A stretch of DNA of 55,662 bases, from contig CANCXL010000011.1 of the NCBI GenBank assembly GCA_947381905.1, positions 1 through 55,662 on the forward strand, in the 5' to 3' direction. The first letter of the stretch is position 1. Each line of letters starts with the position of its first letter. Shown piece by piece: positions 43,847 to 52,823 of the stretch. The stretch is from an uncultured Clostridiaceae bacterium. GTDB taxonomy: Bacteria; Bacillota; Clostridia; TANB77; CAG-465. The notes beneath the pieces were generated by a model. The model ran no database searches. It was not told where the DNA came from and saw only the letters and a program-made list of their open reading frames with translations. Made by a program: the position numbers and the translations under genes.

Positions 43847-45031
43847 TTATTCAACTACTGTTTCTTTAATTTGTGTTTCAGTTTTAATATCTATTTTCCA
43901 TCCTGTAAGTCTTGCAGCAAGTCTAACATTTTGACCTGCAGCACCTATTGCAAATACTAGTGCATCATCTGGAACAACAACTGTTGCTATTTTTTCCTCA
44001 TCGTTAATATCTATTGCAAGTATTGGTGCAGGTGATATAGCATTAATTATATAACTTGGAATATCCTCACTATAAGGTATAACATCTATTTTTTCACCAT
44101 TTAATTCATCAATTATAGGTTGTATTCTCATACCTTTTTTACCAACTAAACTTCCTACTGGATCAACATTTTCATCATTTGACCATACAGATAATTTAGT
44201 TCTGCTACCAGCTTCACGAGCTATATCTTTTATTTCAACAATACCTTCCATAATTTCAGGTACTTCATTTTCAAATAATTTTCTTACAAAATTTTCATTT
44301 GTTCTAGATAAAGTAATTTTTGGTGAAGCAATCTTTGTCTCATTTTGAACATCAAGTACTAACGCTTTTACTTTTTGATGTTGTTGTAATTTTTCAGTCT
44401 TAATTTGTTCATTAGTTGGTATTAAAGCTTCAACACCTTTACCAAGATCTACTATAATTCCATACTTTTCTGTTTTTTGAACAGTTCCAACAATTATTTG
44501 TCCAACTTTATCTGCATATAATGTATATACTAGATTTTTTTCTGCTTCATTTATTTTTTGAATTAATACTTGTTTACCAGTAGAAGCTGCAATTCTACCA
44601 AAATTTTTAGGAGTAACTTCTACTTTTACAAAATCTCCTAATTTAGCTTTTTTAGAAATAGTTTTAGCTTCTTCTAATGATATTTTAACACCTAATTCTT
44701 TTTCTTTGAAAGATTCAACAACTTCTTTTACACAAAATACTTTAATATCTTTATCTGTAATTTCAACGTCTATATCTTGTGGAATTAAGTATCCATTCTT
44801 TGTCTCTTTCTTCTCTTCATTTCCGTCATCTTTTACTAATTCATCTTCTTTAGTTTTCTTTCTTTCTTCTCTTTCTTCTAAACAATATGTATTAATAAAA
44901 TCTCTTTTATATGCTTTTTTTAATGCAGTCTTTAAAGAATCAATTAAATACTCTCTTGTTATCCCCTTTTCTTCATAAATTTGATCAATTGCGTTAAACA
45001 ATTCTTTTGAACTAATTTTTTCACTCTTCAT
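43847..45031 (-). CDS. nusA: Transcription termination/antitermination factor NusA
   Basis: 394 aa. An N-terminal RNAP-binding domain (SSKELFNAIDQIYEEKGI) is interrupted by an acidic/lysine-rich insert around 58-85. S1 (GQIIVGTVQKTEKYGIIVDLG), KH1 (DPVGSLVGKKGMRIQPII) and KH2 (FAIGAAGQNVRLAARLTGWKIDI) follow. No C-terminal acidic repeats, as is normal for Firmicutes. The insert is lineage-specific. Preceded by GGGGGAG. Confidence 0.95.
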   Translation of the reverse strand: MKSEKISSKELFNAIDQIYEEKGITREYLIDSLKTALKKAYKRDFINTYCLEEREERKKTKEDELVKDDGNEEKKETKNGYLIPQDIDVEITDKDIKVFCVKEVVESFKEKELGVKISLEEAKTISKKAKLGDFVKVEVTPKNFGRIAASTGKQVLIQKINEAEKNLVYTLYADKVGQIIVGTVQKTEKYGIIVDLGKGVEALIPTNEQIKTEKLQQHQKVKALVLDVQNETKIASPKITLSRTNENFVRKLFENEVPEIMEGIVEIKDIAREAGSRTKLSVWSNDENVDPVGSLVGKKGMRIQPIIDELNGEKIDVIPYSEDIPSYIINAISPAPILAIDINDEEKIATVVVPDDALVFAIGAAGQNVRLAARLTGWKIDIKTETQIKETVVE

Positions 45032-45052
45032 TTTTTTAACTCCCCCATTTAC

Positions 45053-45583
45053 TTATCTATTATTTTTATTAAACTTATTTAATTTGTTCAAATTAACATT
45101 ATCTGTATTTCCCCTAAGTGCCTCATTAAAATTATAAGTAGTATATGCTGTTGCAATATCCTTTAGTAATATAGTCATTTCTTTTTGGTCATACATTTGT
45201 ACACAAATACTTTCATTTTCTTTATCTACTGACTTTAATATTGCTTCAAACTCTTTAACATCATTTTGTTTTTTAAATAGTTTTATATGAATTTCTTTTC
45301 CTGTATATTTTTCATATAATTTAGTATTTTTAAGTTGCCTTTCAAGTCCTGGTGATGAAACTTCAAGAACATATTCTTGATTAATATTTTTGTCTACAAC
45401 ATCTTCAATTGCACGACTAACATTTTCACAATCATCTACCCACATATTTTCGTTTGGCTTATCTATAACCACTCTTAATACATTATTAGAACCTTCTTTA
45501 ACAAACTCAACATATTCTAAGTCAAATCCCATATTATTAACGATTGGTTCAATAATTTCTTCTACTTTAATTTCGACTTTCAT
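45053..45583 (-). CDS. rimP: Ribosome maturation factor RimP
   Basis: 176 aa. 30S assembly factor. GFDLEYVEFVKEGSNNVLRVVIDKP and YVLEVSSPGLERQLKN are the family blocks. A C-terminal Asn/Lys-rich tail (NLNKLNKFNKNNR) extends beyond the usual end. First gene of the operon, with a leader hairpin and a strong promoter upstream. Confidence 0.95.
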   Translation of the reverse strand: MKVEIKVEEIIEPIVNNMGFDLEYVEFVKEGSNNVLRVVIDKPNENMWVDDCENVSRAIEDVVDKNINQEYVLEVSSPGLERQLKNTKLYEKYTGKEIHIKLFKKQNDVKEFEAILKSVDKENESICVQMYDQKEMTILLKDIATAYTTYNFNEALRGNTDNVNLNKLNKFNKNNR

Positions 45584-45605
45584 TTAATACCTCGCTTCTA
45601 AACAT

Positions 45606-45636
45606 AAGTGAGAGGATTTTAGCCACCCTCTCACTT
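45606..45636 (-). promoter_or_regulatory. Leader hairpin of the rimP-nusA-infB operon
   Basis: A 10-bp perfect stem AAGTGAGAGG/CCTCTCACTT with an 11-nt loop lies in the 5' leader between promoter and rimP. It is not followed by a T-run on the minus strand (ATGTTTAG), so it is not a simple terminator. NusA autoregulation of this operon is known in other bacteria; a role for this hairpin is inferred. Confidence 0.65.
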
Positions 45637-45653
45637 TAGTTTACAGTAATTAT

Positions 45654-45682
45654 ATTATACTATATTATTTTAAAAAAATCAA
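45654..45682 (-). promoter_or_regulatory. rimP operon promoter
   Basis: Minus strand TTGATT (45677-45682), 17 nt, TATAAT (45654-45659). Leader about 65 nt. Confidence 0.82.
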
Positions 45683-45718
45683 CAATTTATGCAATTTTTT
45701 TATAGTAAACTTGAATAT

Positions 45719-46156
45719 TTACTTTTGAGCCATATATGAGCTAATCATTTCTAGATTTTTCTCCTCAAAACTAATCATTCTATCTATTAGTTTTATTACA
45801 TTTTTGCTCTTAATTTTATATGTTCTTTTTACTCTTTCTAAATCTATTATATTTATCTTACATGCCTCTTTAAAAAACAACAAAATCTCTGACACTTTAT
45901 CATACTTTTTATTGTTATTTGATATACTACTAGCAAGACTTAATATTGCATTTTTAGTTCCAGAATTATTCTTTACTCTAGAGTTTAACATTAATTTTAA
46001 TGATACACTAAATTTGGTATACTCCCTTAATAAATGCCTAATATAATCATATATATTATCTTTTGCATCACGTTTATTTTTTATATCTCTTAACATCCTT
46101 TTTTGAATTTCAACATTAGTCATAATATATTTTATTGCTTCTATCTCTTCTGTCAT
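45719..46156 (-). CDS. Unknown 145-aa helical protein
   Basis: Not recognised. 145 aa, soluble, basic and predicted almost entirely helical, with no signal or membrane segment. It starts with TGGTGAG upstream of the ATG and ends 36 bp before the -35 of the rimP operon. No terminator between is evident, so some readthrough into rimP-nusA is possible. Confidence 0.65.
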   Translation of the reverse strand: MTEEIEAIKYIMTNVEIQKRMLRDIKNKRDAKDNIYDYIRHLLREYTKFSVSLKLMLNSRVKNNSGTKNAILSLASSISNNNKKYDKVSEILLFFKEACKINIIDLERVKRTYKIKSKNVIKLIDRMISFEEKNLEMISSYMAQK

Positions 46157-46189
46157 TTAACTCACCAATAGTATTATTTGCAAAAAAAT

Positions 46190-46224
46190 AATGAAAGATA
46201 CCACAAACTAAAGTATCTTTCATT
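46190..46224 (-). terminator. Terminator after the exported 310-aa protein gene
   Basis: 12-bp stem AATGAAAGATAC/GTATCTTTCATT with an 11-nt loop, then ATTTTTTTG on the minus strand. Confidence 0.88.
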
Positions 46225-46257
46225 AGTGTTTTAATATGTCAAAAAGTTAATTTTACA

Positions 46258-47190
46258 TTATTTAACTATTTCAGATTTGTACCAATAAAAAGTTCCATCT
46301 TCGTTTTTCATAAATGTGTGTTTATATATAGTAGCCTCATCTTGATACTTGGTTAAAACTTTTTGTGTACTTAGTAAATTAGCTTTTATATACTCGACAT
46401 TACTTTCATCTGGTGTTTCTACCTTTCCCACATATATATTTTGTGGTTCAACATCAGCAACAGAATCATATAAGTCACTTACTCTATTTGCCTCAAAAAC
46501 AAATAAAGATTTATTAAAGTCCGAATGCCAGCCTTTTAAAATATAATTTGTAGTGTTCATAGAACTACTTGATTGTGCATATAAATATTCTTCATATGCC
46601 TCATATCTATCTGAATATTCTTCAATTTTAATAATTCCTTTTATAGGATATGAAAAGTATCCACCTCCTCCATATCCTGCTGTCACATAGTATGTTTGCT
46701 CTGATTCAACATATGTAGCTAATGGTATTATATTATTTCCAAATGTATTAGGAACATATTCTAAATTTCCATATACTTTTTTTATAGCTTCATCCATTTC
46801 TTTTTTTGAAAACTTACCAGCAACCATATAATCATTTGCATACGTTGTATCAATCTTTTCATAGTTATCTTTTATATATAAATCATATGCTATTCTTTGA
46901 ACTTCGTTATTGTCTAAATCTTTTTTAGTAGCCTCACCATTTTTCACTTTACAATAGCTTTGTGACATACTTAATATTTTATAAATTTTTTCTGTCACTT
47001 CTCCTTCTAACTCTATTTGTTTTGGTTCTTCTGATTTAACTTTATTATCTTCTTCACTATCATTTTTTTCAATTGCACTATTATCTTCTACTTGTTTTTT
47101 ATCTGGCAGATTAGTAATAACTAACGCGACTATTAATCCAATAATAACTAATATAAGTAGAATTATAGTTATTATACTGCTTCTTCTCAT
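46258..47190 (-). CDS. Membrane-anchored exported protein of unknown function
   Basis: 310 aa. A short RR-containing N-terminus is followed by one membrane segment (about 6-28), an acidic/lysine linker (30-60), and an extracellular domain from about 65. Within it, GYGGGGYFSYPIKGIIKIEEYSDRY and LKGWHSDFNKSLFVFEA stand out. No family recognised. AAGGAGG precedes the ATG; terminators lie on both sides, so it is monocistronic. Confidence 0.7.
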   Translation of the reverse strand: MRRSSIITIILLILVIIGLIVALVITNLPDKKQVEDNSAIEKNDSEEDNKVKSEEPKQIELEGEVTEKIYKILSMSQSYCKVKNGEATKKDLDNNEVQRIAYDLYIKDNYEKIDTTYANDYMVAGKFSKKEMDEAIKKVYGNLEYVPNTFGNNIIPLATYVESEQTYYVTAGYGGGGYFSYPIKGIIKIEEYSDRYEAYEEYLYAQSSSSMNTTNYILKGWHSDFNKSLFVFEANRVSDLYDSVADVEPQNIYVGKVETPDESNVEYIKANLLSTQKVLTKYQDEATIYKHTFMKNEDGTFYWYKSEIVK

Positions 47191-47358
47191 ATATAACCTC
47201 CTTTATTTTTTATATATTATTACCTATATTTTAAATTATTTATTTTAATTTTGTAAATAGTGATATTTTCTATAATTATTAAGATATACAGAGTATTTAC
47301 AAATACTAATACTTATATATTTTATTTGTATCTTTATTATTTCTATAACATTACAAAA

Positions 47359-47385
47359 AATGGCTTAACATTATGTTAAGCCATT
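47359..47385 (-). terminator. Terminator after the flavin reductase gene
   Basis: 12-bp stem AATGGCTTAACA/TGTTAAGCCATT with a 3-nt loop, then T-run on the minus strand. The rest of 47191-47358 is AT-rich with nothing recognisable. Confidence 0.88.
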
Positions 47386-47400
47386 TTCATTAATTATATA

Positions 47401-47964
47401 TTATTTTTTCTTTTGAACAGAAAATCCAAACTTTCCAATTTGGTCTCCAAGCTTGTAATAGTGTCCATGTGAATATGCCATTAAATTACATCTTTGCATA
47501 TCAAATCTACCTGTTTCATCTATATACTTTTCATCTACATTTACGGCTACTACTTTGGCCATAAACATATCATGAGATCCAAGCTCTTTTATTTCTGTTA
47601 CTTCACATTCGATTGTTACTGGGCTATTTTTTATCATTGAACAATTAATTTGCGTACATGGTTCTTTTTCTAAATTTAATTTTTCAAATTTATTTTCATT
47701 TTTTCCAGATTTAACTCCAACATAATCTGTTGCATATGCAAGATCTTCTGTTGTTAAATTAATACAAAACACTCCGCTTTTTTTTATAATATCATAAGAG
47801 TGTCTCTCTTTTCTTACAGATATATATGTCATTGCAGGATCTGTACATATAGTTCCAGTCCAAGCAACAGTTAATACATTTTCTTCTTCATTATTTTTAC
47901 AAGTTACCATTACTGCAGGTAACGGATATACTAAAGTTCCTGGTTTCCAAGTTTGTCTTGACAT
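47401..47964 (-). CDS. Flavin reductase-like FMN-binding protein
   Basis: 187 aa of the flavin reductase/split-barrel FMN family. LPAVMVTCKNNEEENVLTVAWTGTICTDPAMTYISVRKERHSY is the flavin-binding region, and FCINLTTEDLAYATDYVGVKSG and MFMAKVVAVNVDEKY follow (each typical). Partner unknown; such proteins supply reduced flavin or act as small oxidoreductases. The ATG at 47964 has GGGAGGA upstream and is preferred over the TTG one codon earlier. Follows the DUF6512 gene by 12 bp. Confidence 0.88.
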   Translation of the reverse strand: MSRQTWKPGTLVYPLPAVMVTCKNNEEENVLTVAWTGTICTDPAMTYISVRKERHSYDIIKKSGVFCINLTTEDLAYATDYVGVKSGKNENKFEKLNLEKEPCTQINCSMIKNSPVTIECEVTEIKELGSHDMFMAKVVAVNVDEKYIDETGRFDMQRCNLMAYSHGHYYKLGDQIGKFGFSVQKKK

Positions 47965-47976
47965 CAATTTTCCTCC

Positions 47977-48498
47977 CTATATTCCATATTTATTACTTAT
48001 CTTATCCTTAAACATTTCAAATTTTGGTGGTAAAAATGTAAATATTACAAAAATAGTAAATAAAAATAAATTTAAATATTTAAATACATCTTCTACCATT
48101 GCTGAAATATTTAATTTATTTTGAATTAAACATTCTATTATCTCTGAAATTATTATACTTACATAAAAAATAATAATATCTATTATAACACTTTCAATAT
48201 TAAAGATTGCTTGATAGCCATAAAATAGTAGTGGTATCATTATAATTGTAGTTAACGCTTTAAAAAACAAAGATGTCCATAAATTTCTTTTTCTATCTTC
48301 TTGAATCCACATTTTAGCAATAGCTACAACATATATAGGAATAACAGCAATCTTTATATGCTCCCATACACTTTCATTTACTGCACTAAAAATAGCTACA
48401 AATAAATTTCCACCAGAAAATTCATATGCAAAATGTAAAAGTGTTCCAAGTATACTAATAACAACTATATCTAAAAAAAACTCTTTACATATTCTCAT
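47977..48498 (-). CDS. DUF6512-like membrane protein
   Basis: 173 aa with about five membrane segments. LLHFAYEFSGGNLFVAIFSAVNESVWEHIKIA near the start is the family's recognisable block (HFxYEWS, VNESVWEH). Function unknown. Its start codon lies in the loop of a terminator-like hairpin and the T-run encodes FF plus the next leucine. No ribosome site precedes the ATG. The start is therefore less certain than for its neighbours, but no other in-frame start is available nearby. Confidence 0.72.
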   Translation of the reverse strand: MRICKEFFLDIVVISILGTLLHFAYEFSGGNLFVAIFSAVNESVWEHIKIAVIPIYVVAIAKMWIQEDRKRNLWTSLFFKALTTIIMIPLLFYGYQAIFNIESVIIDIIIFYVSIIISEIIECLIQNKLNISAMVEDVFKYLNLFLFTIFVIFTFLPPKFEMFKDKISNKYGI

Positions 48499-48519
48499 AT
48501 TATATTAATATGCAAAGAG
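48473..48519 (-). terminator. femX terminator overlapping the start of the DUF6512 gene
   Basis: Minus strand stem CTCTTTGCATATT/AATATGTAAAGAG (13 bp, one G.U) with a 13-nt loop, followed by eight T. It begins 14 bases after the femX stop. The start codon of the next gene is in the loop and its codons 2-9 run through the 3' arm and T-tract. Confidence 0.82.
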
Positions 48520-48533
48520 TTAAAATATATGTT

Positions 48534-49589
48534 TTAATGTGTATTTAATTTTTGTTTTTTTCTACCAAGTTTTCTTTTAAGAGGCATTCCAATATTATAC
48601 ATTAAATATACAATTGGATTATATACTTTATTTATCTCGCCAATATACTCTTCTAATCCCTCTTCTCTACAAAATCCAGTTTTAAATTTGACTAAACCAT
48701 TATTTGGATCTAAATTTAATACTCCACCAAAGTTATATATTTTACAATTTGTATCAATTCCCCATTTAATCATTTCCATTTGCATCGCATAATTTGGCAT
48801 TAAATTTCTTTTTTCATTTGAACTTGCTCCATATACATAGAATAACTCTTTACCAACATTAGTAGCTATGGCTCCTGCTAAAACGTCCCCTTCATGTTCA
48901 GCAATATATATTCTAAGTTTATTTTCATCATAGGCATTAAGCATTCTTTCAAAATAATCATAATCCCTACAGCCAATTTTATCTCTTAGAGTAGTAATTT
49001 TATATATTTCATAAAATTTCTTAAGATCCTCTATATCTCTTGAAAATCTTACTGTTACACCCTTTCTTCTAGATAATCTAATATTATATCTAGTTTTTTC
49101 CGCAAATCCCTTCATTAGTTCTTCTTCTGTTTTTCCATCAATTTTTAAAACCATATTGTGACTTGGCTGAATCAAATTATCTGGATCAGGATTTTTACCA
49201 CTTGTTTTATATCCATTCTTTCTATAAAGTTTATCTAATTTATCTGTATATAATACTTGTGGGTCAAATTTTAACATACATGCTTTATACTTTTTTGCTA
49301 ATGGCTTAATTTCTGCTATTAATCTATTTACAAGTCCTATATCATATACATCACATACAGGACCTCTAGGAGCATAAATTATGGTAGATTTAAATGGTAT
49401 ATTTTGAACAAGAAGCATCATTGCTGCAACTATTTTTCCGTTTTCTTTTATATAAACAGCTTCTTGTTTCCAATTGTATTTAACTTTGCCCCAGTTTAAG
49501 TCTTGCATAAAACTTGTTCCATCATAATTTAGTATAAAATCTTCATATTCTTTAACTTCTTCCTTATTGTTAAAATCTAATATTGGCAT
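48534..49589 (-). CDS. FemX/FemAB-family peptidoglycan bridge aminoacyltransferase
   Basis: 351 aa. Two GNAT-like subdomains. SFMQDLNWGKVKYNW, YAPRGPVCD, LKIDGKTEEELMKGFAEKTRYNIRLSRRKGV and KIYNFGGVLNLDPNNGLVKFKTGF are Fem-family blocks. These enzymes add an amino acid from aminoacyl-tRNA to the lysine of lipid II. It is 9 bp downstream of cysS, an arrangement that links it to a tRNA synthetase, but which amino acid is used cannot be told. GGGGG site before ATG. Confidence 0.9.
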   Translation of the reverse strand: MPILDFNNKEEVKEYEDFILNYDGTSFMQDLNWGKVKYNWKQEAVYIKENGKIVAAMMLLVQNIPFKSTIIYAPRGPVCDVYDIGLVNRLIAEIKPLAKKYKACMLKFDPQVLYTDKLDKLYRKNGYKTSGKNPDPDNLIQPSHNMVLKIDGKTEEELMKGFAEKTRYNIRLSRRKGVTVRFSRDIEDLKKFYEIYKITTLRDKIGCRDYDYFERMLNAYDENKLRIYIAEHEGDVLAGAIATNVGKELFYVYGASSNEKRNLMPNYAMQMEMIKWGIDTNCKIYNFGGVLNLDPNNGLVKFKTGFCREEGLEEYIGEINKVYNPIVYLMYNIGMPLKRKLGRKKQKLNTH

Positions 49590-49598
49590 CTTTTCCCC

Positions 49599-50990
49599 CT
49601 ATATTTTCTTTAGTATCTGTCCTTCTCTTGTATCTTTTACTTCATATCCATACTCTTTAATTTTATCTCTAAGTTCATCAGATTTTGCATAGTCTTTGTC
49701 TTCTCTTGATTTTTTTCTCTCCTCTAAAAGAGTCTTTACTTCTTCTGGATAATCTGTATCTATACTACTTTCTTTATCTAAATTTAAAGATAATATACTA
49801 TCAAATTTCATAATTAAATCGTAATATTCTCTAGCCTTTTCTTGTTCTCTTGCTACATCCCATACTACTGCTATTGCAAGAGGCATATTAATATCATCAT
49901 TTATTGCATTTTCAAATCTTCTTGTATATTCATTTATTTTATTTTCATCTGCAATGCCATTACCATTTTGATGTTGTTTTGTTGCCTCTCTTAGTCTATT
50001 TAAAGCAATTTGTGCGGATTTAATTGCATCCCATGTAAAATTAAGTTTTGTTCTATAATGTGCTGAATAGCTAAAATATCTATAAGCTAATGCTTCCATT
50101 CCTTTTTCTTCTAAATCTGAAATAGTATATACATTTTTTAAGCTTTTAGACATTTTTCCGCCATTGATTTGTAAGAACTCAACATGCATCCATCTTTTTG
50201 CTGGTATACATCCAGTTGCACCTATTGATTGAGCAATCTCATTTTCATGATGTATCGGGATGTGATCTACTCCACCAGTATGAATATCAAAAACATCACC
50301 TAGATATTTTCTAGACATAGCAGAACATTCTATATGCCATCCTGGATAGCATAATCCCATAAAACTATCCCATTTCATTATGTGCTCTTGTGGCGCTTTA
50401 ATCCAAATTGCAAAATCTTGTGGATTTCTCTTTTCTGTATCAACTTCTACTCTAGCTCCTGCTTTTAAATCATCCATATTATTATTTGATAACATTCTTC
50501 CATATTTTTCTAATTTAGAAGTATCAAAATATACACCTTTTGATGTTTCATATGCATATCCATTTTTTATTATTTCTTTTACATACTCTTCCATTTCTTT
50601 TATATGATCTGTTGCTTTTGCAAGAACTTCTGTATCCTCTATATTTAATTTTTTAAAATCATTTTGATATGCTTCTGTATACATTTTTGCAATCTCATAT
50701 ACAGACTTATTTTGCTCTCTTGCAGATTTGGCCATTTTATCTTCGCCTTCATCTGCATCAGATGTTAAATGTCCAACATCTGTTATATTCATTACATGCA
50801 TTAACTTATATCCATTATATTTTAATACTTTTCTTAATGTATCCATAAAAATATATGTTCTCATATTTCCTATATGTGCATAATTATATACTGTTAGCCC
50901 ACACGAATACATTCTAACTATATTATTTTCTTTGTCTATTGGTTCAAATTCCTCTTTTTCTTTTGTTAATGTGTTATATAGCTTCAACAT
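49599..50990 (-). CDS. cysS: Cysteinyl-tRNA synthetase
   Basis: 463 aa, class I synthetase. Zinc ligand C30 in MYSCGLTVYNYAHIGN with the HIGH variant at 39-42, GWHIECSAMS with further ligands, GVDHIPIHHENEIAQS, and GGKMSKSLKN. The C-terminal DALR-like domain ends EVKDTREGQ. No T-box leader is seen upstream; the gap of 167 nt to mscS is short. Confidence 0.97.
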   Translation of the reverse strand: MLKLYNTLTKEKEEFEPIDKENNIVRMYSCGLTVYNYAHIGNMRTYIFMDTLRKVLKYNGYKLMHVMNITDVGHLTSDADEGEDKMAKSAREQNKSVYEIAKMYTEAYQNDFKKLNIEDTEVLAKATDHIKEMEEYVKEIIKNGYAYETSKGVYFDTSKLEKYGRMLSNNNMDDLKAGARVEVDTEKRNPQDFAIWIKAPQEHIMKWDSFMGLCYPGWHIECSAMSRKYLGDVFDIHTGGVDHIPIHHENEIAQSIGATGCIPAKRWMHVEFLQINGGKMSKSLKNVYTISDLEEKGMEALAYRYFSYSAHYRTKLNFTWDAIKSAQIALNRLREATKQHQNGNGIADENKINEYTRRFENAINDDINMPLAIAVVWDVAREQEKAREYYDLIMKFDSILSLNLDKESSIDTDYPEEVKTLLEERKKSREDKDYAKSDELRDKIKEYGYEVKDTREGQILKKI

Positions 50991-51105
50991 ACTATAACCA
51001 CCCTTTCTAGCTTAATATATTATATACTATTTGACTATATTTTTCAATTATATGTCACAAATAATACTTAATACTTGCTCATACTAAAATATTATATTTA
51101 TATTA

Positions 51106-51134
51106 TTGAAAAAATATTTTTATTCATATATAAT
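51106..51134 (+). promoter_or_regulatory. mscS promoter
   Basis: TTGAAA (51106-51111), 17-nt spacer, TATAAT (51129-51134). The ~17-nt leader contains AAGGAGG. Confidence 0.85.
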
Positions 51135-51157
51135 TTTAATATATAAGGAGGATCATT

Positions 51158-52216
51158 ATGGAAAAAGTAATGAAATTTATTTATACTTTCTTTAATGAAA
51201 ATACATTCTCTTTAAAACGAATAATAATAGCTGTACTCGTACTTATTACATTTTATATATTAAAAGGGCTATTTTCTACTATCATAATTAAAATATTTAA
51301 AGTTAAAGGTAGTAGCAATATAAAAAATAATTCCTTTTATGCCCCATTAAAGCTATTTTTTAGTAGTCTTGGAATATACCTTGCTCTACTAATTTTAGGA
51401 CCTACTGTATGGTTTAGTTCTACCATAAATAAAATATTTAGAATAGCTATTATTCTTCTTATAACTTTTTCTATTGGTAGCATTGTAGGACCTAAATCTA
51501 AATTCGAAGATAGACTAAAGAGAAAAATAACTAAAGCAAACGACAAAATGATTAGAATGATATGCAAACTCCTTAAGTTTATTGTATATATTATTGGTGC
51601 AGTCATACTAATTAGCGAACTAGGATATAATATAAGTGGTTTAATTGCAGGACTAGGTGTTGGAGGAGTGGCTATTGCTCTTGCGGCTCAAGACACTGCT
51701 TCTAATATAATAGGAGCTATAATGATAATTCTAGATAAGCCCTTTGAAGTTGGAGATTGGATAAACGTTGAAGGAAAAGAGGGATGTGTCGAAGAATTCA
51801 CTTTCAGAAGTACTCGTATTAGAGAAGCAAAAAATTCAGTAGTATCCATTCCAAATTCTGTTATTGTTAATTCTTCAATTACAAACTGGAGTAAATTAGA
51901 AAAAAGAAGAATTTCAATAGATATGGTATTAGAATTTGATACTAAATTAAAAAAAGTAGCAGATGTACAAAACGATATTTTAATATATCTTGAAAATGAA
52001 GAAAAAATACTAAATGATGGCTTATTTGTTAAGTTTAGTGATATTAAAGATGATGGTTATAACTTAAAAATAGTATGTTATACATCAATAATTAACTATA
52101 CAGATTATATGTCTTATATGGATACATTAAACTTTAAATTAATGTCTATATTAAATAAACATAAAGTTTCACTTGCATATAAAAGTCAAACAATATATTT
52201 AAAAGAAACAAAATAA
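51158..52216 (+). CDS. mscS: Small-conductance mechanosensitive channel MscS
   Basis: 352 aa. Three or four N-terminal membrane segments; the pore helix GLIAGLGVGGVAIALAAQD is a textbook MscS TM3, followed by NIIGAIMIILDKPFEVGDWI, RSTRIR and VSIPNSVIVNSSITNWS in the beta domain. Acts as a tension valve in hypo-osmotic shock. Own promoter and terminator. Confidence 0.95.
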   Translation: MEKVMKFIYTFFNENTFSLKRIIIAVLVLITFYILKGLFSTIIIKIFKVKGSSNIKNNSFYAPLKLFFSSLGIYLALLILGPTVWFSSTINKIFRIAIILLITFSIGSIVGPKSKFEDRLKRKITKANDKMIRMICKLLKFIVYIIGAVILISELGYNISGLIAGLGVGGVAIALAAQDTASNIIGAIMIILDKPFEVGDWINVEGKEGCVEEFTFRSTRIREAKNSVVSIPNSVIVNSSITNWSKLEKRRISIDMVLEFDTKLKKVADVQNDILIYLENEEKILNDGLFVKFSDIKDDGYNLKIVCYTSIINYTDYMSYMDTLNFKLMSILNKHKVSLAYKSQTIYLKETK

Positions 52217-52242
52217 AAGAAGCTAATATACATTAGCTTCTT
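52217..52242. terminator. Bidirectional terminator between mscS and the 177-aa gene
   Basis: Stem AAGAAGCTAA/TTAGCTTCTT with a 6-nt loop, T-run on the plus strand and T-rich on the minus strand. Confidence 0.88.
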
Positions 52243-52246
52243 TTTA

Positions 52247-52780
52247 TTATTGAATCATTCTAAATACAAATGCCTCGGAATCAAATTTATATATAACATT
52301 TGTATCAATTGACATTGCATATTTAGATATATAGTCTAAAGAATCATCTGCAATTTCATATACAGCAAAGACTATGCATTTATTTTCTGCAATTGTTGTT
52401 GTTCCTTGATTAAATACAATTTTTATATTATCCATGCTAGCTTCAAATCCTAGCTTTTCGTTAGGGTAACTTTTAAATTTATCTATTATATTATTTTTTA
52501 CAGTACTTAAATTTGCACCATCTAATGCTTCACCTTTTTCATCTACATATTGATTAATAGTTTCTACATATGCTTGTGGTACATTATATGGATTTCCATC
52601 ATATTCAATCTCTTGATTGTTTGTAATAGACGCACCATCTACTTTAGTTTTAGAGCCATCTAATGTTAAATTTTCCTTTTTAGATAGTACTACAGATACG
52701 ATTATAACAGCTATTATTACTACTATTATTGCTATGAATATACTTAATCTTTTTCTATTTATTTTCAATGTTTTTTTCAT
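52247..52780 (-). CDS. Membrane-anchored unknown protein (177 aa)
   Basis: A single N-terminal membrane segment after a basic start (about 12-33) and an external domain of ~140 residues with no family I recognise. IVFNQGTTTIAENKCIVFAVYE and YAMSIDTNVIYKFD have an immunoglobulin/PepSY-like beta character. ATG at 52780 preceded by TAGGTGA. Confidence 0.68.
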   Translation of the reverse strand: MKKTLKINRKRLSIFIAIIVVIIAVIIVSVVLSKKENLTLDGSKTKVDGASITNNQEIEYDGNPYNVPQAYVETINQYVDEKGEALDGANLSTVKNNIIDKFKSYPNEKLGFEASMDNIKIVFNQGTTTIAENKCIVFAVYEIADDSLDYISKYAMSIDTNVIYKFDSEAFVFRMIQ

Positions 52781-52823
52781 AAATCTCACCTACTGAAATT
52801 ATACCAAAATAGCTTAAAAAAAT

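Noticed and set aside
40590..45583. Missing ylxQ as a hidden small gene in the rimP operon
   Set aside because: ylxR and infB overlap by 13 bp, leaving no space; ylxQ is truly absent from this position.
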